From: Paenibacillus sp.
GTDB lineage: Bacteria; Bacillota; Bacilli; Paenibacillales; NBRC-103111
Assembly (NCBI GenBank): GCA_031180825.1
Contig: JAPSLM010000005.1
Span: forward strand, 273,478-337,477
Direction of reading: 5' to 3'
DNA: 64,000 bases
Below are positions 34,741-41,878 of the stretch, piece by piece; the stretch's first letter is position 1, and every line of letters begins with the position of its first letter. Both the position numbers and the translations under genes were made by a program. The notes beneath the pieces are model-generated. The model was not told the origin of the DNA and searched no databases. It worked only from the letters and a program-made list of their open reading frames with translations.

Positions 34741-35634
34741 TTATTCCGAAGCCTTCTTTTCATGAAGGGCCTCCCGGTATTTGCCGGGGGGCATACCCAT
34801 TGTCCGGGAAAACGACCTTGTGAAATAATGAATGCTGGAAAATCCGGATTTCTCGGCAATTTCGATCAAGGATAAATCGGAGTGCTTCAATAAATACACG
34901 GCGCGGCGAATTTTTTCTTGTTGAACGAAGTGGATATAGCTCATGCCGAGCTCCTGCTGAAACAACCGGGACAAATGGCGGCTGGAAAGATGAAGATAAG
35001 CGGCCATTTCGGTCAACGTCATCGAATGCGAAAGGTTGTCTTTCACGAACCGGATCGCCCGATTTAACGCATAGGCAGCAGGCTTATAACCGGAAATGCC
35101 AAGGCCCGAAGATGGAGCTTCCGGTTGAAAGGCGGAACAAAAAGAAAATAACAGCGACAGGGCGGCGCTCTTCACATAATGCTCCGTTAAGGGGACCGGC
35201 TCTTGCAAATGCTTCAGAAGCGCGGTCCAGATTAGCGTCGTGGGCTGGGCGTATGCATCGTAGATCAAGATACGGTCGGCCACCGCCAACTGCCGAAAGT
35301 GCCGGACAACGGCAGGGTCCGTGTTCTCTTCGTCTACTTCGAAAGCGACGAACAGGAGAAACATGCCTTTCTCGCTGCGAATTTGGTGGCGGATGCCGGG
35401 CCGCGATAAAAATAACGTTTCCTTGCGCAAGGGATAGAGAACGTCACCGTCCATATACACCCCCTCCCCATCCCGGACATAGCAGATTTCAAAAAAGGAA
35501 TGCTGATGCACGGGATTGTCAAAATGAGCGGGATCGATTCCCCAATAATGGATCGTGAAGGAGGCCGACGGGTTGTGGAGGGACGGGACGGTTTCGTTCA
35601 AATAGGCTTGGATTTTATGTGGATGATCCGACAT
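34741..35634 (-). CDS. AraC-family regulator with cupin-type N-terminus
   Basis: 297 residues. N-terminal cupin-like sensor domain (HQHSFFEICYVRDGEG, about 42-57) and a C-terminal AraC DNA-binding pair of helix-turn-helix motifs (MTLTEMAAYLHLSSRHLSRLF and the second with IAEKSGFSSIHYFTRSF). It ends GMPPGKYREAL. I chose the ATG at 35634 with AAGGGAG upstream; the earlier ATG at 35655 lies within that site. It is divergent from the phytanoyl-CoA dioxygenase-like gene and probably regulates it. Confidence 0.9.
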   Translation of the reverse strand: MSDHPHKIQAYLNETVPSLHNPSASFTIHYWGIDPAHFDNPVHQHSFFEICYVRDGEGVYMDGDVLYPLRKETLFLSRPGIRHQIRSEKGMFLLFVAFEVDEENTDPAVVRHFRQLAVADRILIYDAYAQPTTLIWTALLKHLQEPVPLTEHYVKSAALSLLFSFCSAFQPEAPSSGLGISGYKPAAYALNRAIRFVKDNLSHSMTLTEMAAYLHLSSRHLSRLFQQELGMSYIHFVQQEKIRRAVYLLKHSDLSLIEIAEKSGFSSIHYFTRSFSRTMGMPPGKYREALHEKKASE

Positions 35635-35700
35635 GATCTGGCGCTCCCTTGGCATGAATGTCCGAAATGTGCAATGACTTGACTGGTTTGATCAAATACA

Positions 35701-35712
35701 ACCGGCCGGTTT
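35701..35712. promoter_or_regulatory. AACCGGCCGGTT palindrome in the divergent promoter
   Basis: A perfect 12-base palindrome midway between the AraC gene and the PhyH-type gene, seven bases before TACAAT (35719-35724), which may be the -10 box of the plus-strand gene. A plausible operator; no experiment is implied. Confidence 0.4.
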
Positions 35713-35766
35713 CTCTCTACAATAACATCATGGATAGCGATCCATCAATTTGGGGAGGCTGACAGG

Positions 35767-36531
35767 ATGATTACCCAGGAGCAAGTTGATTTCTATCGTG
35801 AAAACGGATATTTGCTGGTGAAAGGCGTATTCAGCAGCACGGAAGTAGAAGAGATGCGAACCGCAACGGATGCGATTATCGACCGCGCGGCCCAATCGAA
35901 GTTTAATCGAAGCGACACGTGGCAAGGCGATTATTTGCCCCCGGAGCAGTTGAAGAAGCTCGTATTAAAGGGCTTCCACGATGTCCATTATCATGATGCG
36001 GCATTTACCCGGGCGCTGTGCCATCCTAACATGGCTGCCGTCTTATCCCGATTGATTGGCCCGAATGTGCAAGTTCACCATTCCAAGATGCTGGTCAAGC
36101 CCCCGGAAAAAGGCGCGGCATTCCCGATGCACCAGGATTATCCGTATTTCCCGCATGCGAAGCATTCGATGATCGCGGCAAGTATCCACCTGGACGATTC
36201 CGATATGGAAAACGGCTGTCTGTGCGTCATTCCCGGAACGCACAAAAACGGCCCGATGCCGCACGTAGGAGCCCACTATCTGGATCATCAAGAGTACCCG
36301 ATCTCGTCGGGGACGCCTTGCCCGGCAAGTGCGGGGGATGTTCTGTTCTTCAATTACCTGACGATTCACGGCTCGGGTATCAATCGAAGCTTACGGCCGA
36401 GAAGAAACATACTGGTCCAATACCGCGATCCCGAGGATTTGCCGACGGAAGAAGTTCACGTGAACTGGGGGCAGGGGCTTATGGTTTGCGGCCATAATCC
36501 GATATTCAAGGAATATAAAGGGGCCCATTAG
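35767..36531 (+). CDS. phytanoyl-CoA dioxygenase (PhyH) family oxygenase
   Basis: 254 residues. The Fe(II)/2-oxoglutarate site shows as HQDYPYFPH (His-x-Asp, about 119-121) with a distal His in YLTIHGSGIN, and Arg residues in LRPRRN for 2-oxoglutarate. Enzymes of this family hydroxylate small organic molecules. GGGGAGG precedes the ATG. Regulation by the divergent AraC protein is likely; the substrate is unknown. Confidence 0.9.
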   Translation: MITQEQVDFYRENGYLLVKGVFSSTEVEEMRTATDAIIDRAAQSKFNRSDTWQGDYLPPEQLKKLVLKGFHDVHYHDAAFTRALCHPNMAAVLSRLIGPNVQVHHSKMLVKPPEKGAAFPMHQDYPYFPHAKHSMIAASIHLDDSDMENGCLCVIPGTHKNGPMPHVGAHYLDHQEYPISSGTPCPASAGDVLFFNYLTIHGSGINRSLRPRRNILVQYRDPEDLPTEEVHVNWGQGLMVCGHNPIFKEYKGAH

Positions 36532-36552
36532 GCTGTCCGCTAACCGCAAAGC

Positions 36553-36584
36553 AAAGGGGCTGTCCCATCTGGACATCCCCTTTT
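36553..36584. terminator. intrinsic terminator
   Basis: AAAGGGGCTGTCC (36553-36565) pairs with GGACATCCCCTTT (36571-36583) with one mismatch, then a short T-tract. It sits between convergent genes. Confidence 0.75.
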
Positions 36585-36606
36585 CCCCACCCCTTCATAG
36601 CTAAAG

Positions 36607-36951
36607 TTACAAGGAAGCGGAAGCTTGACTTAACAGCGACGCCAGTTGATCGTAATCCACCGCTTGGCCGCTGCGCAGCTTGATCGTTTTTCTCTCAGGA
36701 GGGCCGTCGAACGGACCGTCGGGGAATTCAATTCCGCCGGGATTAAAAATCGTAAAGCTGACCGCCTCCTTCGACGTCGAGATCACCGCAGCGTACTTGC
36801 CGTTTTTCAAGAAGTGAGGCTTCTTGTATTGGATACGCTCTTGAACGTCCGGTATCGTTTGATGGACCATTTCGCGAAGACGTGCGGAAATTTCCGCCTG
36901 CCACGGTTCCTTGATTGCGTTTATGAATTCGATTACTTCCTGGCTCATCAT
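36607..36951 (-). CDS. DUF1801-type protein (YdhG-like)
   Basis: 114 residues. The fold typical of DUF1801 shows in VIEFINAIKEPWQAEI, ARLREMVHQTIPDVQERIQYKK and KYAAVISTSKEAVSFTIF. Cytoplasmic; family members have been called iron chaperones but the role is not settled. The start at 36951 has AAGGAGG five bases upstream. It is 11 bases downstream of the VOC gene and co-transcribed with it behind an ECF-type promoter. Confidence 0.8.
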   Translation of the reverse strand: MMSQEVIEFINAIKEPWQAEISARLREMVHQTIPDVQERIQYKKPHFLKNGKYAAVISTSKEAVSFTIFNPGGIEFPDGPFDGPPERKTIKLRSGQAVDYDQLASLLSQASASL

Positions 36952-36962
36952 ATGTTCCTCCT

Positions 36963-37364
36963 TTATTTTCCCTGCTTCACAATCTGCCAAGTGATCCCGA
37001 ACTTGTCGACGACCTCGCCGTAATATGCGCCCCAAGGCTGCATAACGAACGGATATTTGTCCGTTCCGCCCTTTCCTAAATTGGCATAGGCTTCCCGTGC
37101 TTCGGCTTCGTCATCGAACGATAGCGCGAACGCGATTCCGCCGCCCGTGCTTACCGGCCCGAAGGAGTCGGACAAGAACAAGTCATTCCCTCCGGCTACC
37201 GTCATCGCCATGTACATCACTTTATCTTTATTTTCCTCCGGCGTGCCGGGGATTTCGCCGAAGGTGATCGTGGATTGGATTTCTCCGCCAAGTGCATGCG
37301 AATAAAATTCGGCTTGCGATCTGGCATCCTGCGAAGAAATGAATGGGGTTAGGTTGGCTTTCAT
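36963..37364 (-). CDS. VOC family (PhnB-like) protein
   Basis: 133 residues of the vicinal-oxygen-chelate fold, PhnB-like subgroup: TPFISSQDARSQAEFYSHALGG at the start, GDxxLFLSDS-type middle strand, and a final WGAYYGEVVDKFGITWQI. It lacks an obvious enzyme signature. AAGGAAG lies nine bases before the ATG at 37364. The promoter upstream is nearly the same as the one in front of the DGPF-sigma operon. Confidence 0.85.
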   Translation of the reverse strand: MKANLTPFISSQDARSQAEFYSHALGGEIQSTITFGEIPGTPEENKDKVMYMAMTVAGGNDLFLSDSFGPVSTGGGIAFALSFDDEAEAREAYANLGKGGTDKYPFVMQPWGAYYGEVVDKFGITWQIVKQGK

Positions 37365-37435
37365 AAACAACTTCCTTCCAGTTATTGGTTGCGCCGGGAT
37401 TCCAAACGGCATGTTGAAAACCGGCCTTTATTCAT

Positions 37436-37464
37436 ACGACGATCGGGACTCGACGAAATCGACA
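37436..37464 (-). promoter_or_regulatory. ECF-type promoter of the VOC-DUF1801 operon
   Basis: On the minus strand TGTCGA (37459-37464), 17-base spacer, CGTCGT (37436-37441), followed by ATGAATAAAGG. The first nine bases (TGTCGATTT), the spacer length and the -10 box are shared with the site at 39270-39298. TGTCGA -35 boxes are reported for ECF42 sigma factors. Confidence 0.75.
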
Positions 37465-37502
37465 TGATCGTAAAATATTTTTTAAACGGAGGGCGCATCT
37501 CT

Positions 37503-38777
37503 CTATATATGGCTTTCCTCCGTGCCCGAGACGCACTCGGAGGCGCGTCCCAGAAGCAATGCCCGCTCTTGTGCGTTATTAGTCAGCGATGCGGCACGCT
37601 TGAACTCCTCGCAAGCTTCCTTGAACCGGCCCAGCTTGAACAAGAAATCGCCGCGAACGCTCGGCAGAAGGTGGTAGCCTTTCAACGACGGTTCCGAGGC
37701 CAGCGCATCGACGATCTCCAGGCCCACCTCCGGGCCAAACGCCATTGCGAGCGATACGGCGCGGTTCAGTTCGACGACAGGGGACGGCGCAACCTGCGAC
37801 AGCGCTTCATACAGCGCCGCGATACGCACCCAGTCGGTCTCCTCCGGCGTGCGGGCCCGCGCATGACACGCCGCAATCGAGGCTTGCAGCGCGTACGGGC
37901 CAAGCATCCCGCCGATCCGTTCGGCGCGCTGCAAGGCGGCAAGACCGCGGCGGATCAGGAGATGATCCCACAGCGTCCGGTTTTGATCCATGAGGAGGAT
38001 CGGCTCTCCCGTCGGACTCACCCGCGTCTTCAGCCGCGAAGACTGAATTTCCATAAGCGCGACCAGCCCGTGAGCCTCCGACTCCGCAGGGACGATCTCC
38101 GCGAGAATGCGTCCGAGACGCAGCGCCTCCTCGCAGAGCACCGGGCGGATCCAATTCTCCCCGGAAGTGGCGGAATAGCCCTCGTTGAACATGAGATAAA
38201 GGACCTCGTACACCGACTGGAGACGGGCCTTAAGCTCGGTTCTCTCAGGCACCTCGAAGGGCACGCGCGCGGCTGCGAGGGTTCGCTTGGCCCGGACGAT
38301 CCGCTGGGCGACGGTTGCCTCCGGAACGAAGAACGCGCGCGCGATTTCCTCGGTGGTCAGCCCTCCCAGCAGCCGCAGCGTAAGCGCCACGCGCGCCTCG
38401 GACGAAAGCACCGGATGGCAGGTCGTGAAGATCAAGCGCAGCAGATCGTCGCTGACATCGCCGTCCATAACCGCATCGAAGTCATCTTTGTGCCGGGACT
38501 CCAGCTCGCGGCCAAGCTGCTCGTATTTGCGTCCGAGCAATTGCTTCCTGCGCAGCAAATCCAACGCCCGGCGCTTCGCGGTCGTCATAAGCCAAGCACC
38601 CGGGTTGTCCGGTATTCCCGTCTCCGGCCACTTTTCAAGCGCAACGACAAGCGCATCCTGCGCGAGATCCTCGGCCACCCCGACATCCCGCACGATTCGT
38701 GCGAGGCCCGCGATGATTTTGGCCGATTCGATTCTCCAAATAGCATCGATCGTACGATGGATCGAGGACGGCTTCAC
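37503..38777 (-). CDS. ECF42-like RNA polymerase sigma factor
   Basis: 424 residues. Sigma region 2 (about 10-75: IVRDVGVAEDLAQDALVVAL, ANPGAWLMTTAKRRALD-like) and region 4 (about 115-170, LTTEEIARAFFVPEATVAQRIVRAKRTL) are followed by a ~250-residue C-terminal extension with repeats of helical pairs. This length, the extension, and the neighbouring DGPF gene fit group ECF42, which has no classical anti-sigma factor; the extension is thought to be regulatory. The GTG start at 38777 overlaps the stop of the DGPF gene (GTGA). Confidence 0.88.
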   Translation of the reverse strand: MKPSSIHRTIDAIWRIESAKIIAGLARIVRDVGVAEDLAQDALVVALEKWPETGIPDNPGAWLMTTAKRRALDLLRRKQLLGRKYEQLGRELESRHKDDFDAVMDGDVSDDLLRLIFTTCHPVLSSEARVALTLRLLGGLTTEEIARAFFVPEATVAQRIVRAKRTLAAARVPFEVPERTELKARLQSVYEVLYLMFNEGYSATSGENWIRPVLCEEALRLGRILAEIVPAESEAHGLVALMEIQSSRLKTRVSPTGEPILLMDQNRTLWDHLLIRRGLAALQRAERIGGMLGPYALQASIAACHARARTPEETDWVRIAALYEALSQVAPSPVVELNRAVSLAMAFGPEVGLEIVDALASEPSLKGYHLLPSVRGDFLFKLGRFKEACEEFKRAASLTNNAQERALLLGRASECVSGTEESHI

Positions 38778-39205
38778 GATTTCTCCGGCTTCCCTTGCTC
38801 CCGGATCATGGCATGCAAAGCCAGGTTATCCGGGTCCTGCGTCAACTCTGCCGTCTCGATCACCTGGCGCAGCTCAATGACCCCTTCGCCCTTGCCGTGC
38901 GGGTCCGGCATACGCATCGCCCACTCTATCGCCTCTTCCCTAGACTTCACCTCGATAAGCGTGAATCCGGCGATCAGCTCCTTCGACTCGGTGAACGGGC
39001 CGTCGACGATCTTCGGCTTGCCGCCGGTCTCCGGGTACGAAATGCGAATCCCGTTCGAGCTGGCGTGAAGTCCTTCGGCGGCTAGCAGCACGCCGGCCTT
39101 CACCAATTCCTCGTTATACTTCATCATGGCGTCAACAAGCTCCTGGCTCGGCATGACACCCGCCTCGGAGTCTTTCGTTGCCTTTACAATCATCATGAAT
39201 CTCAT
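38774..39205 (-). CDS. DGPF (YciI-like) domain protein
   Basis: 143 residues with the family mark KIVDGPFTESKELIAGF (about 67-83) and a YciI-like alpha-beta fold. Genes of this type sit beside ECF42 sigma factors and are regulon members; the function is unknown. AAGGAGG lies seven bases before the ATG. It is the first gene of the operon, directly behind an ECF-type promoter, so the sigma factor would control its own expression. Confidence 0.9.
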   Translation of the reverse strand: MRFMMIVKATKDSEAGVMPSQELVDAMMKYNEELVKAGVLLAAEGLHASSNGIRISYPETGGKPKIVDGPFTESKELIAGFTLIEVKSREEAIEWAMRMPDPHGKGEGVIELRQVIETAELTQDPDNLALHAMIREQGKPEKS

Positions 39206-39269
39206 GGGGATTCCTCCTTTTTTTGTCTCGGAGACCAGGTTAGGCGCTCCGAGTTCGGCCTCTACTTAC

Positions 39270-39298
39270 ACGACGAACGAATCTCTGCCAAATCGACA
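39270..39298 (-). promoter_or_regulatory. ECF-type promoter of the DGPF-sigma operon
   Basis: On the minus strand TGTCGA (39293-39298), 17-base spacer, CGTCGT (39270-39275), followed by GTAAGTAGAGG. Matches the second site at 37436-37464 in both boxes, in the TTT after the -35 box and in spacing. Confidence 0.75.
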
Positions 39299-39476
39299 CA
39301 CCCCAAAAAAATTTTTCAAAGAAGGCCAACTATGCGTGAATCCATGAACTCTCTATTCAAGATTTACTAAAGCAAACTACATGTTGATTCTATCAAATCG
39401 TCGCTTGAAGTGTGAAGGGCGGCCGCACTCGTCGATGGAGCCCCAAGCTTAAGTAAATCTTTAAAGCTTCGTTGGG

Positions 39477-39701
39477 ATGGTCGGCAATTGGACGCCTTCG
39501 GCGGAGGCAACAGCCAAAGGGCTGACCCCGCCGGGCTTCGGGATTACGATCATGATCATCAACGGCAGCCTGGAGGGCAATAAAAACGAAAGGGACCATC
39601 GGATCGGTCGCCGGATCGGTCATTATCGCGACATTACGACCAAAATGGGCGTCGATATTACCGGCGAGAAACTGAACACGCTCGGCATGAGTCCGTTCTA
39701 G
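39477..39701 (+). pseudogene. possible C-terminal remnant of an unknown gene
   Basis: An open frame of 74 codons with protein-like composition (GFGITIMIINGSLEGNKNE, IGRRIGHYRDITTKMG) but no ribosome binding site before its ATG. It has the look of the tail of a larger protein. I could not assign a family; coding potential is a guess. Confidence 0.3.
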
Positions 39702-39753
39702 CACGGACTCCCCTGCACAAGAGGCTGGCCTATCTCCGGGTGTACTATTAAAA

Positions 39754-39777
39754 GAGCCGTCGCTATTGCGACGGCTC
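39754..39777 (-). terminator. intrinsic terminator of the two-component genes
   Basis: GAGCCGTCGC (39754-39763) and GCGACGGCTC (39768-39777) form a perfect 10-bp stem with a four-base loop; TTTTAA follows on the minus strand. The plus strand also has a late T-tract. Confidence 0.85.
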
Positions 39778-39801
39778 CGCTCTTTTGTATATCCCGATCC
39801 A

Positions 39802-40446
39802 TTATACGATGCTCTCCGCCCGTGCCAGTTCAACCGCTTCTTCACGGTTGCTGACGCCAAGCTTCGAGTAGAGCGTCGAGCAATAGTTGCGTACCGTCCC
39901 CTCCGACAAAAACAGCTTGGCGGCGATGGACTTGTAGCGCAGTCCGCTCGACAGATGCTGTAAAATCTCCATCTCCCGTTTGGTCAGCCCGTGCGGATAG
40001 CTTTCTTGCCGCGGGCCGTACTTCTCCAGCTTCTCACGTTGACGCTTCATCTCTTCGAATACTCGCGTGGCGATCGACCGATCGATCCACGTTCCTCCGC
40101 TATAGATGAGCTTCAAGGCTTCCGTCATCTCCCGCGGATGAATCGACTTCAGCATATAGCCTTCCGCCCCATGCTCCAGTGCGGTTGCCGCCTGAATGGA
40201 ATCCTCAAACGTCGTCATGAGCACAACCTTCATGTCAGGCCAGCGTTGTTTCATCTCAAGCAAGGCTTCAAGACCGTTCATTCCCTGCATCCGAATATCC
40301 ATGAGCACGATATCCGGCCGGGATCGCCCGCAATGTTCCAATGCCTCGTCCCCATCCCCGGCCGTACCGACGACGAGAAAGTCAGCATGCTGCTCTAAAA
40401 TATGCCGCAAGCTGTCGGCAATGATCGCTTGATCGTCAACAATCAA
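39802..40446 (-). CDS. NarL/LuxR-family response regulator, start damaged
   Basis: About 214 residues: receiver domain with VDDQ acid pocket, phospho-acceptor Asp in DIVLMDIRMQG, Lys in YMLKSI, and a C-terminal LuxR helix-turn-helix (LTKREMEILQHLSSGLRYKSI). No good start codon is in frame: the frame continues without a stop into the kinase tail upstream. Restoring one A in GCAATATC near 40458 would give an ATG start at 40463 (M-A-N-I-R-L-L-I-V-D-D-Q) overlapping the kinase end, as is usual for such pairs. A TTG at 40446 may serve otherwise. Confidence 0.7.
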   Translation of the reverse strand: MIVDDQAIIADSLRHILEQHADFLVVGTAGDGDEALEHCGRSRPDIVLMDIRMQGMNGLEALLEMKQRWPDMKVVLMTTFEDSIQAATALEHGAEGYMLKSIHPREMTEALKLIYSGGTWIDRSIATRVFEEMKRQREKLEKYGPRQESYPHGLTKREMEILQHLSSGLRYKSIAAKLFLSEGTVRNYCSTLYSKLGVSNREEAVELARAESIV

Positions 40447-41593
40447 CAGGCGGATATTGCCATGCAGAGGCTCTGCCTGTAAAGGAATAGTACATATGAC
40501 GACGGTTCCTTGCCCTGGTTGTGAATGAACGGACAGCGTCCCATGAAGCTGATCAAGTCGTTCTTTTATCCCATTAGACCGAATCCGAACCGGATGGATT
40601 CCATGCCGATGCCGTTATCTTCGATTTGCAACCGGAGCTGATGACTATCAAAATACAGCTGAACGGCTACCGCGCTCGCTTGACCGTGACGAATCGCGTT
40701 GGTGAGAGCTTCTTGGAGGCAGCGATAGAAACAAAAGTTCATTTTCTGCATCACGAGAGCCTCGTTGCCGATCACACGGAAGCCTACCGTTACCCCCGTA
40801 GACTTCATAAATTCTTCGGTTAATTGCCGCAGCGCTTCACTTAACGAATAGTTCAGCGGACCCTGAGAGAGCTGGTGCAGATGGTTTCGGATCTCATTCA
40901 GACTGCGCTGTGCGATGCCGACAAGGGAATCGATCCGTTCGCCCTGTAAAGCGGGCGTGGATGAGCGGAGTGATTCAACGCCGACAATCAGCGAGGTTAG
41001 CGCATGGCCAATGGTGTCATGCAGCTCATGTGACAGCCGATGGCGCTCTTCCATCAGCGTAAGCTCCTCGATTTCTGTAATGTGTTGCTCCAGCAATTGC
41101 TTCTGCTCTTGAATGATCCGGGCCTGCTTGTGGGACTGAATCAATATACTGAACGCGAAGCCGATGGCGAAACCAAAGCTGCAGCTAAACATCGACTCGT
41201 ATGGGGGACGATCGGCGAACCAGCCGTTCAAAGCCGGAAAAACGACGCCGCAAGGGATACCCGTCCACACGTACGTTCGCCGACTGCTGGCCAAGCCGAT
41301 CATCATCGCGAACAAAACGAAAGACCACAACAAGTTGGGCGCTGCATACGCTAAATAAAGATGGAAGAAGCCGGCCGCCAGAACTTCGACTGTCAGATAC
41401 CAGCTTCTTTTCCGATAGTGAACGATTGGCGGAATGACATAAACCAAGAGAGCAAACTCAATACAATCCATAGCGGCACAATGATCAGTGACGGATTGAC
41501 GAAGTCAGAGATGACGATAATGGCCAGCCACACCGTCCGTATAGCCAAAATCACCCAATCATACCAAAACCATTTTTTTAGTATGGATAACAC
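40436..41593 (-). pseudogene. NarL-type sensor histidine kinase with two frameshifts
   Basis: A GTG at 41593 opens a membrane domain that continues after a frameshift between about 41430 and 41471 (SLIIVPLW then IEFALLVYVIPP). The dimerisation/phospho-acceptor segment ERHRLSHELHDTIGHALTS and the ATPase N-box (CLQEALTNAIRHGQAS) are intact. After GFGLMG the frame hits TAA at 40568; adding one A restores IKERLDQLHGTLSVHS and GTVVICTIPL. Both lesions are single missing bases. This would be the partner of the response regulator downstream. Sequencing error cannot be excluded. Confidence 0.75.
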
Positions 41594-41718
41594 GGATCAT
41601 GTACACCTGCTTGTTTTTATAAATTCCTATGATTTCAAACCTATCATGCACCATGATTTTCATCTTCGTCAAGTGGAGATACAAGGCCTCTCAATCATTA
41701 GAACAACTGGGGAGGTCG

Positions 41719-41819
41719 TGTCACATGGTAGCTGACAGCTTGTCACGCCTGCGATGTGAAGGGACGAAGCACGATGTCATTCGAACAGTGTGCGGTTTTG
41801 TCACTATGGGAACTGACAA
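41719..41819. promoter_or_regulatory. paired dyads upstream of the serine hydrolase gene
   Basis: TGTCA-N9-TGACA (41719-41737) and TTGTCA-N10-TGACAA (41798-41819) share the pattern GTCAC..ATGG..CTGACA and lie about 80 bases apart in the gap between the kinase and the serine hydrolase genes. They are candidate binding sites for the neighbouring response regulator. Confidence 0.45.
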
Positions 41820-41878
41820 CGCTAAGCGTAAGGTGAAGGGGTAAGACAACCTATCCCAACCTAAAGGAGCGCTGAGAA

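Noticed and set aside
39393..39860. Minus-strand frame of 155 codons
   Set aside because: It crosses a terminator and has no binding site or motif.
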